A stretch of DNA of 46,307 bases from Corynebacterium sp. Marseille-P3884 (GCF_017942225.1 NZ_JAGKSD010000018.1:1-46307); one strand, 5' to 3'; shown: positions 31,871-39,860, numbered from the stretch's first letter. Numbers and translations are program-made. Notes: generated by a model from the sequence alone, not told the origin.

Positions 31871-34300
31871 GTGGCGAAGTTCCTCTACCGGCTAGGCAAA
31901 TGGTCCTTCCTCAATAAGTGGAAGGTCATCGTGGCGTGGTTGCTGCTCTTCGCTGCTGGCGCTGCGGGCGCCGCGACCCTGTCGAAGCCGCTGTCGTCGG
32001 ACTTCCAGATCACGGGCACCCCGGCGATCGACGCTCTCGAATCGCTCGGCGAGAATTTCCCCGGAATCAGCGACCCTGTCCAAGCGCCCTCGGTGAACTT
32101 GGTCTTCAAGGCACCGGACGGGCAACGCCTCGACGACCCGGCGAATATGGCTGCGATCGACGAGACCGTGGCCTATATAGAGGACAACCTGCCGGAGATG
32201 GGCGGCAAAGACCGCTTCGGCAATCCCGTCACCGTGTCTAACGCGCAGACAGAGCAGATCATCTCCCAGATGACGGACATGGGTCTGCCTGAAGAACGTG
32301 CCAAGGCCGATGCCGATAATGTCCGCCTCTTGTCCGAAGACGCGCGAATCGGCTACACCACCTTCGAATTCGGCGCGGAGACCTCTATGCAGGTCACAGA
32401 TGAGGAGCGCGCCGTGGTCAACGAGGCGCTCGACCTCGGCCGTTCGAAGGGCCTGCAGGTCGAGGCCGGTGGGCCGGGCTTCGGCGATCCCATCGAGATC
32501 AAGACGACCAGTGAGATCATCGGCATCGGCGTGGCTTTCGTGGTCATGCTGGTCACCTTCGGTTCACTCGTTGCCGCGGGCATGCCGGTGATCACCGCCG
32601 TGGTCGGCGTGGGCTTGGGCACCTTCCTCATTCTCATGGCCACGCGGTTCACGGAGCTCAACGAGGTCACCCCGGTCATGGCCGTGATGATCGGCCTGGC
32701 CGTGGGTATCGACTACGCGTTGTTCATCCTCTCCCGCTACAAGCAGGAGCGTGAGCGCCTCCCCGGCCCGGAAGCGGCCGGTCTGGCTGTCGGCACGGCT
32801 GGCTCATCTGTGCTTTTCGCTGGCATGACGGTGTTCACCGCCCTGGTCGCGCTGGTGCTGGCGCGCATCGAGTTCCTCTCCTGGATGGGTTTGTCGGCCG
32901 CGGCCACCGTGGCCATCGCAGTGCTGGTCGCGATCACGTTGCTGCCAGCCCTGATGGGCCTGCTCGGCGATAAAATCTTCGGCGGAAAGATCCCCGGTGT
33001 GGCTGGCAACCCCGGTCCCGGCGACCGTCTTGCGAAAGACTTGGATTCCCGCTCGCTCGGCCGCGCCTGGGTGAACACCGTGCGCCGAGTCCCGGCGCTG
33101 GTCATGGCCGTCGTTGTCGTCCTGCTCGGCGTGTGCTCGCTGCCGGTGCTGCAGATGGAAATGTCCCTGCCTTCGGACTCCAACGGTGATACCGACACCA
33201 CCCAGCGCAAGTCCGCCGACCTCATGGCCGAAGGCTTCGGTGCAGGTGTCAATGCACCATTCCTGCTCGTCGTCGATGCCCACGACGTCAATCCGGAGTC
33301 GCAGGCACTCGCCCCGTACATGAAGTCGATCCCGGATGAGGCGGTGGAGGGCGCAGGGGACGTCGATAAGCAAAAAGCTGCGCTGTCCTCCTTCATGTAC
33401 GCGATGGAACGCGCTGGCACCGTGACCGGTGTGCGTCACGCGCAGCTCGTCGGCGTCAACGACGACATGACCGCTGCGCAGATCCTGGCCACGCCGGTGA
33501 CGGGGCCCGACGACCAGTTCACCGTCGACACCGCGCACGCCCTGCGGGAAATGGACGCCGAGATCGAAGACGCCACCGGTACCGATGTGGGCCTGACTGG
33601 CTTTACCGCCGTGCAGATGGACATCACTGAGGAACTCGCCGGCGCGATGCCCCTCTACCTCGGAATCGTGGTGGGCTTGGCGATCCTGCTGCTCATCATC
33701 GTCTTCCGCTCGATCCTCGTGCCGCTTGTCGCGGGCCTCGGCTTCCTGCTGTCCGTCGGCGCGGCCTTCGGTGCGACGGTGCTGGTTTTCCAGGAAGGGT
33801 TCACGGGTCTAGTGAACACCCCGGGGCCGATCCTGTCCTTCCTGCCGATCCTGCTGATCGGCGTCACCTTCGGTCTGGCCATGGATTACCAGGTCTTCCT
33901 GGTCACCCGCATGCGCGAGCAGTACACGCGCCTGCGCCGCCCCAGCGACGATCCGGAAGCCGTCCTCGACGCTGTCGAAGAATCCACCGTCGAAGGCTTC
34001 GTCCGCGGCGCGCGCGTGGTCACTGCCGCCGCCATCATCATGATCGCCGTCTTCGTCGCGTTCATCGATCAGCCGCTGCCGTTCATCAAGATTTTCGGTT
34101 TCGCGCTCGGCGCGGCCGTGCTTTTCGACGCCTTCTTCGTCCGCATGGCCCTCGTCCCCGCCACCATGTTCATCCTGGGCACCACCACCTGGTGGATGCC
34201 GAAATGGCTCGACCGCATCTTGCCCAACCTCGACATCGAAGGCGAGGAACTAGAGCGCGAATTTGAGCGCCAGTTTGAAAAGGAGCACGTCAACGCATGA
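31871..34300 (+). CDS. MMPL-family RND transporter
   Basis: An 809-aa RND-type membrane transporter with 12 transmembrane segments arranged as 1 + 5 + 1 + 5, and two large extracytoplasmic loops (residues ~40-200 and ~430-590). The proton-relay Asp-Tyr pairs are in GIDYALFILSRYKQERE and AMDYQVFLVTRMREQY. In corynebacteria such proteins move lipids, notably trehalose mycolates, to the outer envelope; several paralogues exist and this one's substrate is not deducible. The GTG start has the ribosome-binding site TAGGAAAGGGA. Its stop overlaps the tgt start (ATGA), an unexpected coupling of an envelope transporter to a tRNA-modification gene. Confidence 0.9.
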   Translation: MAKFLYRLGKWSFLNKWKVIVAWLLLFAAGAAGAATLSKPLSSDFQITGTPAIDALESLGENFPGISDPVQAPSVNLVFKAPDGQRLDDPANMAAIDETVAYIEDNLPEMGGKDRFGNPVTVSNAQTEQIISQMTDMGLPEERAKADADNVRLLSEDARIGYTTFEFGAETSMQVTDEERAVVNEALDLGRSKGLQVEAGGPGFGDPIEIKTTSEIIGIGVAFVVMLVTFGSLVAAGMPVITAVVGVGLGTFLILMATRFTELNEVTPVMAVMIGLAVGIDYALFILSRYKQERERLPGPEAAGLAVGTAGSSVLFAGMTVFTALVALVLARIEFLSWMGLSAAATVAIAVLVAITLLPALMGLLGDKIFGGKIPGVAGNPGPGDRLAKDLDSRSLGRAWVNTVRRVPALVMAVVVVLLGVCSLPVLQMEMSLPSDSNGDTDTTQRKSADLMAEGFGAGVNAPFLLVVDAHDVNPESQALAPYMKSIPDEAVEGAGDVDKQKAALSSFMYAMERAGTVTGVRHAQLVGVNDDMTAAQILATPVTGPDDQFTVDTAHALREMDAEIEDATGTDVGLTGFTAVQMDITEELAGAMPLYLGIVVGLAILLLIIVFRSILVPLVAGLGFLLSVGAAFGATVLVFQEGFTGLVNTPGPILSFLPILLIGVTFGLAMDYQVFLVTRMREQYTRLRRPSDDPEAVLDAVEESTVEGFVRGARVVTAAAIIMIAVFVAFIDQPLPFIKIFGFALGAAVLFDAFFVRMALVPATMFILGTTTWWMPKWLDRILPNLDIEGEELEREFERQFEKEHVNA

Positions 34301-35562
34301 CCGACACCCCTCATAAGGCCGATCTCAGCTTCGAGGTAGGCAGCCGCCTCGAGGAGGCCCCGGGCCGCCATGGCCGTACCGGCGTGATCCATACTCCGCA
34401 CGGTCCGATCCAGACGCCCGCATTCATCCCGGTGGCCACCAAGGCGACCGTGAAAACCCTGACCCCGGAGCAGATCCGCCAGACGGGCGCGCAGGCCATC
34501 CTGTCGAATGCCTACCACCTCTATCTTCAGCCCGGCCCCGACATCGTGGACGAGGCCGGGGGAGTGGCCGCCTTCGAGAACTGGCACGGCCCCACCTACA
34601 CCGACTCCGGCGGATTCCAGGTCATGAGCCTGGGCGTCGGGTTCAAGAAGGTCCTGGCCATGGACGTCGCCGGGCTCACCGACGAGGACATCCGCGCCGC
34701 CAACAAGGACCGGATGGCGCGTGTCGACGACGACGGTGTCGACTTCAAGTCCTTCATCGACGGCTCCTCCCACCGCTTCACACCGGAGGTGTCCATGCAG
34801 ATCCAGCACCAGCTCGGTGCCGACATCATGTTCGCCTTCGACGAACTGACCACGCTCGTGGACACCCGCGCCTACCAGGAGCATTCCGTCGAGCGCACCC
34901 GCCAGTGGGCACGACGCTGCCTGCTCGAGCACGAACGCCTCACCCAAACCCGCCACGACAAGCCTCTACAGTCTCTTTGGGGAGTGGTGCAGGGCGCCCA
35001 GTACGAGGACCTGCGTCGCCAAGCCACCCACGGCCTGATCGCCCTGGACGAGGAAGCCCGCGCCGAGGGGCGTCGCGGTTTCGGCGGCTACGGCATCGGC
35101 GGTGCCCTGGAGAAAGAGAACCTGGGCACCATCGTCGGCTGGGTCACCGACGAGCTGCCGGAGGACAAGCCCCGGCACCTGCTGGGTATTTCCGAGCCCG
35201 ACGACCTATTCACCGCCATCGAAGCCGGTGCCGACACCTTCGACTGCGTCGCCCCGACCCGCCTCGGTCGCCGCGGCGGCGTGTACACCCTGGACGGCCG
35301 TATGAACCTCATGGCCGCACGCTTCCGCCGCGACTTCACCGGTGTGGACGAGGAATTCGGCGGCTACGTTTCCGAGAACTACTCCCGCGCCTATATCCAC
35401 CACCTGCTGCGCGCGAAGGAATTCCTCGCCGGCACCCTGTGCACCCTGCACAACCTCGAGTTCATGGTGCGCCTGGTGGACAATATCCGCGCCGCGATCG
35501 ACGCTGGCGACTACGAGGCTTACCGCGACGAGTTCCTCGGCCGCTATTACGCGGGGCGGTGA
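34297..35562 (+). CDS. tgt: tRNA-guanine transglycosylase Tgt, atypical (zinc cysteines missing)
   Basis: A 421-aa Tgt that should exchange guanine-34 of GUN-anticodon tRNAs for a queuine-type base. Catalytic features are present: D103 in YTDSGGFQVM, D182 in FAFDELTT, VVQG, and the nucleophile D316 in FDCVAPTRLGRRGG. Three things are unusual. (1) The CxCxxC zinc ligands are replaced by F354, G356 and S359 in EEFGGYVSENYSRAY, while the fourth ligand H385 (TLHNLEF) remains at the right spacing. (2) The base-pocket loop GGLAVGE reads GGALEKE. (3) About 25 extra residues (GFKKVLAMDVAGLTDEDIR...) follow the first motif. It may use queuine directly rather than preQ1, or be altered in activity. YhhQ and GluQRS nearby support the queuosine role. 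Confidence 0.9.
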   Translation: MTDTPHKADLSFEVGSRLEEAPGRHGRTGVIHTPHGPIQTPAFIPVATKATVKTLTPEQIRQTGAQAILSNAYHLYLQPGPDIVDEAGGVAAFENWHGPTYTDSGGFQVMSLGVGFKKVLAMDVAGLTDEDIRAANKDRMARVDDDGVDFKSFIDGSSHRFTPEVSMQIQHQLGADIMFAFDELTTLVDTRAYQEHSVERTRQWARRCLLEHERLTQTRHDKPLQSLWGVVQGAQYEDLRRQATHGLIALDEEARAEGRRGFGGYGIGGALEKENLGTIVGWVTDELPEDKPRHLLGISEPDDLFTAIEAGADTFDCVAPTRLGRRGGVYTLDGRMNLMAARFRRDFTGVDEEFGGYVSENYSRAYIHHLLRAKEFLAGTLCTLHNLEFMVRLVDNIRAAIDAGDYEAYRDEFLGRYYAGR

Positions 35563-35565
35563 AAT

Positions 35566-35597
35566 ATCCTAGGATGTAGGTATGTACCTACAGGAGG
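35566..35597 (+). promoter_or_regulatory. Promoter, operator palindrome and ribosome-binding site of the toxin-antitoxin operon
   Basis: TAGGAT (35570-35575) is the likely -10. It forms part of a 10-bp palindrome ATCCTAGGAT (35566-35575). Sharing its final T is a perfect inverted repeat with 8-bp arms, TGTAGGTA-TG-TACCTACA (35575-35592). The ribosome-binding site AGGAGG (35592-35597) follows. The repeat covers the transcription start, as expected for autorepression by the antitoxin. Confidence 0.6.
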
Positions 35598-35603
35598 TGT
35601 GGG

Positions 35604-35843
35604 ATGACAACGCTGAGTGCCCGGGAATTCAACCGTGATGTCAGCGCCGCTAAGCGCGCTGCTCTTGATGGACCAGTGGTGATCACTGACCGCGGCCGCG
35701 CATCGCATGTGCTGTTGTCGGCGGAGCGTTACGAGGAGCTCGTGGCGAACACATCTAATTGGGCGAGTCGCCTCCACATGGACGAGGACATCGAATTTGA
35801 ACCGGCCCGCATGGATTTCGGTCTGAGGGATCCGGGGCTATGA
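35604..35843 (+). CDS. Phd/YefM-family antitoxin
   Basis: A 79-aa protein with the Phd/YefM fold: MTTLSAREFNRDVSAAKRAALDGPVVITDRGRASHVLLSAERYEEL, in which the first strand-helix unit dimerises and binds DNA. The C-terminal ~25 residues (DIEFEPARMDFGLRDPGL) would wrap the toxin. Its start codon is 6 nt after an excellent ribosome-binding site. It overlaps the toxin gene by 4 nt. It should repress its own operon through the inverted repeat at 35575-35592. Confidence 0.92.
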   Translation: MTTLSAREFNRDVSAAKRAALDGPVVITDRGRASHVLLSAERYEELVANTSNWASRLHMDEDIEFEPARMDFGLRDPGL

Positions 35844-36259
35844 GTTTCCTGCTGGACACCAACGTGGTCAGCGAGCTTCGAAAGCCCGCCTCAAAAGTCA
35901 ATCCCGGAGTGTTGGCCTGGTCGTCAAAACACCCGCTTGTCGAGCAATTTCTCTCGGCCGTCACCATCTTCGAGCTTGAGCTGGGGGTGTCGCTGAAGGA
36001 ACGCCGCGATCCAGTGCAAGGCGCGAAGCTGCGGGCGTGGATCGAAGATCAGGTGAAGCCGTCATTCGAAGGGCGGGTACTACCGTTTGATGCTGCGGTT
36101 GCTGCGCATGCGGCTCGCCTGCACGTGGATGATCCTCGCCCTCTGGCGGATTCTTTCATCGCGGCAACAGCGCAGCTACATGGTCTTGCTGTTGTGACCC
36201 GGAATGAGCGTGACTTCATCCCATTCCGGGTACCGTGCATCAACCCCTGGTCGGATTAA
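35840..36259 (+). CDS. vapC: VapC/FitB-like PIN-domain toxin
   Basis: A 139-aa PIN-domain ribonuclease. Its acidic metal-binding residues are visible in LLDTNVVSEL (D6), TIFELELGV, and RPLADSFIAATAQ, and the C-terminus has VVTRNERDF. PIN toxins cut specific RNAs, often tRNAs or rRNA; the target here is unknown. The pairing with a Phd-type antitoxin is the FitAB/VapBC-like combination. The pair sits between tgt and the YhhQ gene, and its stop overlaps the convergent YhhQ stop by 4 nt. Base composition is like its surroundings, so transfer is not obvious. Confidence 0.92.
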   Translation: MSFLLDTNVVSELRKPASKVNPGVLAWSSKHPLVEQFLSAVTIFELELGVSLKERRDPVQGAKLRAWIEDQVKPSFEGRVLPFDAAVAAHAARLHVDDPRPLADSFIAATAQLHGLAVVTRNERDFIPFRVPCINPWSD

Positions 36260-36930
36260 GCCGTCACCGCGCTCGCGCGCTCCTCGGCGCGGCGCACGGC
36301 GGCGATGGTCGGGTAGGTGACCGGCAGCAGGACGACCTCCATGAGGGTCTTCCACAGGAAGCCGACGATGACGTAGTTCACGAACGCGCCGACGGAGTCG
36401 ATGCCGATCACGCCGGCGGCGATGGAGCAGAACAGCAGGGTGTCAGCGAATTCACCCACGATTGTCGAGCCGATCAGGCGTGCCCACAAATGGTCGGTGC
36501 CGAAGCGGTCCTTAATTTTCTGCAGCACCCACGCGTTGAGCAGCTGGCCCACGACGTAGCCGGTGAGCGATGCCAGCATGATGCGCGGCAGCAGACCCAG
36601 CACGGCGGCGAAGGTGTCCTGCATGTCGTAGAAGCTGGCGGCGGGCAGCCAGATCGCAATATAGAAGGACAGCACCGCGAGCACGGCGACACCGAAACCG
36701 GTGAACACAGCACGGCGGGCGGCTTTGAATCCGTAGACCTCAGCGATCACGTCACCGATGACGTACGAGATGGGGAAGAGGAAGAACGCGCCGTCGGTGA
36801 CCAGTGGCCCGAGTTCGACGCCTTTCTGTGCGGTGATATTGGAGATGAGGAAGACCGCGCAGAACACCGCGAGCAGGTACGGGTACGGCGAGCGCGCGAT
36901 GGGGTGCGTGTGGGAAATGGGATTCGACAT
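36256..36930 (-). CDS. yhhQ: YhhQ/VUT-family queuosine-precursor transporter
   Basis: A protein of about 224 aa with six hydrophobic segments: [65 protein letters not shown]; then [41 protein letters not shown]; and [22 protein letters not shown]. The family signatures are GDVIAEVYG and [14 protein letters not shown]. YhhQ proteins import queuosine precursors (preQ0, preQ1 or queuine). Its position between tgt and gluQ fits salvage. The ATG at 36942 is an alternative start; neither has a clear ribosome-binding site or TANNNT box at 6-8 nt. Confidence 0.9.
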   Translation of the reverse strand: MSNPISHTHPIARSPYPYLLAVFCAVFLISNITAQKGVELGPLVTDGAFFLFPISYVIGDVIAEVYGFKAARRAVFTGFGVAVLAVLSFYIAIWLPAASFYDMQDTFAAVLGLLPRIMLASLTGYVVGQLLNAWVLQKIKDRFGTDHLWARLIGSTIVGEFADTLLFCSIAAGVIGIDSVGAFVNYVIVGFLWKTLMEVVLLPVTYPTIAAVRRAEERASAVTA

Positions 36931-36948
36931 GCGCAATATCATTGCACA
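36930..36948. promoter_or_regulatory. Imperfect palindrome in the yhhQ-gluQ divergent gap
   Basis: TGCGCAAT-ATC-ATTGCACA, 7 of 8 arm positions symmetric. It fills the short gap between the two start codons and overlaps the gluQ -10 box, so a repressor bound here would control both genes. Confidence 0.35.
36937..36942 (+). promoter_or_regulatory. -10 box of gluQ (TATCAT)
   Basis: TATCAT ends 7 nt before the ATG at 36950. Confidence 0.5.
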
Positions 36949-36949
36949 T

Positions 36950-37867
36950 ATGTCTCACTCACAACCTTCAGCCGGCCGTTATGCACCGAGCCCGAGTGGG
37001 GATCTCCACTTCGGCAATTTACGCACGGCGGTGCTCGCGTGGTTGTTTGCGCGTCAGTCGGGCCGCAAGTTCTACATGCGCGTGGAGGACATTGATTCGG
37101 AGCGTTCCAGCATGGAATCGGCCCGCCGCCAGCTCGAGGATCTCGCGGCGCTGGGCGTCGAGTGGGATGAGCCGGTCGTCTACCAGCACGAGCGCGGCGA
37201 TGCGTACGCGTCGGCGCTGGCCACGCTCGACACGTATGAATGTTATTGCTCCCGCCGCGATATCCGGGAGGCGGCTTCCGCGCCCCACGCGCAGCCGGGC
37301 ATGTACCCGAGCACGTGCCGCGACCTCACGGAAGAGCAGCGCGCTTATCGACGATCCCAGCTCGCCGACCACGGCCGCCTCCCCGCGATCCGCCTGCGTG
37401 CCCATGCCCGTGAGTGGACTGTGTCCGATTACTACAAAGGCGAATTCACCGGCCCCGTCGACGACGTGATTCTCAAGCGCGGCGGCAACCTGAACCAGGC
37501 ACAAGCGGGGGATTGGGCCTACAACCTCGCCGTGGTGGTCGATGACGGGTTCCAGAATGTCGACCAGATCGTCCGTGGAGATGATCTTCTGGAATCAGCG
37601 CCCGCGCAGGCGTACCTCGCCGACCAACTCGGCCTGCCCCAGCCGACCTACGTTCATGTTCCGCTCGTGATAAATGCCCAAGGAAACCGTTTGGCGAAGC
37701 GCGACGGCGCGGTCACTTTGCGGGACATGTTGGCTCACCGAACTATCGCAGAAATTGTCGAGCAGCTCTCCGCCTCAGTCGGTGTCGCGGGCGCCACCAG
37801 CGCGGATGAGTTGATGCAGAAATTCACGCCGGAAATGCTTTCCTGCGAGCCATTTTTGTGGACATGA
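36950..37867 (+). CDS. gluQ: Glutamyl-queuosine tRNA(Asp) synthetase GluQRS
   Basis: A 305-aa paralogue of the catalytic half of glutamyl-tRNA synthetase without an anticodon-binding domain. The HIGH-like motif is [10 protein letters not shown] at the N-terminus. The zinc-binding site is intact: CYC and YPSTC, in ECYCSRRDI...MYPSTCRDL. The KMSKS-like loop is [11 protein letters not shown]. GluQRS activates glutamate and attaches it to the cyclopentenediol of queuosine-34 in tRNA-Asp, so its presence implies that queuosine is made or salvaged in this organism. The start at 36950 follows a TATCAT box by 7 nt; an upstream extension of the frame runs into yhhQ and is rejected. Confidence 0.94.
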   Translation: MSHSQPSAGRYAPSPSGDLHFGNLRTAVLAWLFARQSGRKFYMRVEDIDSERSSMESARRQLEDLAALGVEWDEPVVYQHERGDAYASALATLDTYECYCSRRDIREAASAPHAQPGMYPSTCRDLTEEQRAYRRSQLADHGRLPAIRLRAHAREWTVSDYYKGEFTGPVDDVILKRGGNLNQAQAGDWAYNLAVVVDDGFQNVDQIVRGDDLLESAPAQAYLADQLGLPQPTYVHVPLVINAQGNRLAKRDGAVTLRDMLAHRTIAEIVEQLSASVGVAGATSADELMQKFTPEMLSCEPFLWT

Positions 37868-37940
37868 CGTCAATGAAATCCCTTGACCGCACATGGTCCT
37901 CACCTGATTGTGATGCCTTTAGGCCCTCCGCGGTGGGGCG

Positions 37941-38040
37941 GGTGAATCTGTTTACATTGAAAATAATGGGTGGACTTAAACCTGCTGGTTAAAAAGTTGG
38001 GGCTGTCAAGCAGTCGGCGTGAAATGTAAACAGATTCACC
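37941..38040. repeat. 100-bp element with perfect 18-bp terminal inverted repeats
   Basis: The left end GGTGAATCTGTTTACATT (37941-37958) and its exact reverse complement (38023-38040) enclose 64 bp that are AT-rich for this genome. GGCG flanks both ends (37937-37940 and 38041-38044), a possible 4-bp target duplication. No open frame is inside. It is MITE-like; a terminator role after gluQ is the alternative. Confidence 0.6.
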
Positions 38041-38116
38041 GGCGCTCACCGGCGTGCCAGGCTGAAGTCGCGTGGGCCGAGCAATCGGGAGGGGGAATCA
38101 AGCGCCGGGGAAAGAC

Positions 38117-38151
38117 CAAAATTCCCCCAGCCCTTATGTGTGGGCTGGGGG
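38117..38151 (-). terminator. Terminator of tRNA-Ser(GGA)
   Basis: A perfect 10-bp stem CCCCCAGCCC/GGGCTGGGGG (38124-38133, 38142-38151) with an 8-nt loop; on the minus strand it is followed by AATTTTGG. Confidence 0.85.
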
Positions 38152-38157
38152 ACATTG

Positions 38158-38243
38158 CGGAGGATGTGGGATTTGAACCCACGAGGGTCGTGAAACCCGC
38201 ACGCGTTCCAGGCGTGTGACATAGGCCGCTAGTCGAATCCTCC
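38158..38243 (-). tRNA. tRNA-Ser(GGA)
   Basis: Read on the minus strand: acceptor GGAGGAT/ATCCTCC, anticodon arm CACGC-CTGGAAC-GCGTG giving GGA (reading UCC/UCU), long variable arm, T-loop TTCAAAT. Full CCA is not encoded. It completes the serine isoacceptor set in this window. Confidence 0.96.
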
Positions 38244-38367
38244 AGCGACGTTTCCCGCCTTGCAAGCATGGCCTGCGCAGCGCGTCGAGCCACTACTTTA
38301 GCGGATACTGGGGTGGGGACAAAATTGGTGGTGGGGCGGGGCGTCGATAGGCGGAATGCGTGCTTTT

Positions 38368-38396
38368 TTGAACTGGTTGCCGCAAGCTACTAGACT
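38368..38396 (+). promoter_or_regulatory. Promoter of the SRP RNA gene
   Basis: TTGAAC (38368-38373), a 17-nt spacer and TAGACT (38391-38396). This is the best matched -35/-10 pair in the window, as expected for a stable RNA. Confidence 0.75.
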
Positions 38397-38401
38397 TTCC
38401 C

Positions 38402-38493
38402 CCAGGATCTCACGCGGTGTTTATCTTGTGAACTCCCCCAGGGCGGGAACGCAGCAAGGGTCAGCGAGCTCTGGCAGGTGCGTGGGGTCCCTT
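38402..38493 (+). ncRNA. ffs: Signal recognition particle RNA, small bacterial type (4.5S-like)
   Basis: The universally conserved SRP domain IV core is visible around GGGCGGGAACGCAGCAAGGGT and AGCGAGCTCTGGCAG. The outer stem pairs GGATCTCACGC (38405-38415) with GCGTGGGGTCC (38480-38490), allowing G-U pairs. The ends are approximate. It binds Ffh to target membrane proteins. Confidence 0.9.
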
Positions 38494-38588
38494 TATTTCG
38501 CGCGGATGCGGTGGGGGCCGCGCCAGCGGGGCGCATGTAATCTGGGCGACGTAAACGGTTCCACTCCTTAAAGGAAGTGATCTCCCCC

Positions 38589-39860
38589 ATGTCCCTGCTC
38601 AATCTGGACGCCGCTGCCCGCGAGGAACTCGCGACGAAGGTGCGCGAGGAATACGAAACGCTCAAGGCCCGCAACCTGGACTTGGACCTGACGCGCGGTA
38701 AGCCGTCGTCGGAGCAACTCGACCTCAGCAACGACCTGCTTGAGCTGCCGGGCAAGGGCAACTACGTGGATGCCGCCGGCACGGATGTGCGCAACTACGG
38801 CAACCTCAAGGGCATCAAGGACATCAGGGAGATCTGGGGCGAGCTCATCGGGGTGCCGGTGGACAACCTCTATGCGGAGGATTCGTCCTCGCTGAACATC
38901 ATGTTCGACCTGATCAGCTGGTCCTTCATCTTCGGAAACAACGACTCGGAACGCCCGTGGCGCGAAGAAGAGACCGTGAAGTGGATCTGCCCGGTCCCGG
39001 GCTACGACCGCCACTTCGCCATCTCGGAGAAGTTCGGCTTCGAGATGGTCACCGTGCCCATGCTTGACGACGGCCCCGATGTCGATGCCGTCGCCGAGCT
39101 GGTCAAGGATCCGGCGGTGAAGGGCATGTGGGTCGTGCCGATGTTCGCCAACCCGTCTGGTGTGACTGCGACTGAGGAGGTCGTGCGCGCACTCGCATCG
39201 ATGGAGACCGCCGCGCCGGATTTCCGCATCGTGTGGGACAACGCCTATGCCGTGCACACCTTCACCGAGGACTTCCCGCAGATCATCGACGTGCTCGGTG
39301 CGGCTGAAAAGGCCGGCAACCCGAACCGCTTCTGGGTGATGAGCTCCACCTCCAAGATCACGCACGCGGGCGCGGGCGTGGCCTTCTTCGCGTCGTCGAC
39401 GGAGAACCTGGACTGGTACGCCTCCATCGCTGGGATCCGCGGTATCGGCCCGAACAAGATCAACCAGCTGGCCCATGCAAAGCTCTTCGGTGACGCCGAC
39501 GGTGTGCGCGCCCTGATGCAAAAGCACGCGCAGATCCTCAAGCCGAAATTCGACGCTGTGCTGGAGATCCTTGAGGGTCGCCTCGGCGAGTACGAGGTCG
39601 CGCGCTGGACGACTCCGGCCGGCGGCTACTTCGTCTCCCTCGACGTCATTGACGGCACGGCCACCCGCGTGTGGGAGCTCGCCCGCGAAGCCGGCATCAC
39701 CCTGACCAAGGCCGGTTCTGCTTTCCCGAAGGGCGAGGACCCGAACGACCGCAATATCCGTCTCGCGCCGTCGCTTCCGCCTCTCGACGAAGTCCGTACC
39801 GCTATGGACGGTGTCGCCACCTGCGTGCTGCTCGCGGCACTGGAGAAGCTCGAGAACTAG
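38589..39860 (+). CDS. aspT: Aspartate aminotransferase AspT (class If)
   Basis: A 423-aa PLP aminotransferase of the corynebacterial AspT subgroup. Near the N-terminus is LDLDLTRGKPSSEQLDLSNDLLELPGKG. ICPVPGYDRHF and VVPMFANPSGVTA are followed by the Asp/Tyr block IVWDNAYAVH. The PLP lysine is in SSTSKITHAGAGV, and the C-terminus has RLAPSLPP. It interconverts aspartate and oxaloacetate with glutamate, supplying nitrogen for the aspartate family. The ATG at 38589 is preferred over GTG 38577, which lies within the ribosome-binding site AAGGAAG (38571-38577). A TAATCT box at 38538-38543 suggests a ~40-nt leader. Confidence 0.94.
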   Translation: MSLLNLDAAAREELATKVREEYETLKARNLDLDLTRGKPSSEQLDLSNDLLELPGKGNYVDAAGTDVRNYGNLKGIKDIREIWGELIGVPVDNLYAEDSSSLNIMFDLISWSFIFGNNDSERPWREEETVKWICPVPGYDRHFAISEKFGFEMVTVPMLDDGPDVDAVAELVKDPAVKGMWVVPMFANPSGVTATEEVVRALASMETAAPDFRIVWDNAYAVHTFTEDFPQIIDVLGAAEKAGNPNRFWVMSSTSKITHAGAGVAFFASSTENLDWYASIAGIRGIGPNKINQLAHAKLFGDADGVRALMQKHAQILKPKFDAVLEILEGRLGEYEVARWTTPAGGYFVSLDVIDGTATRVWELAREAGITLTKAGSAFPKGEDPNDRNIRLAPSLPPLDEVRTAMDGVATCVLLAALEKLEN

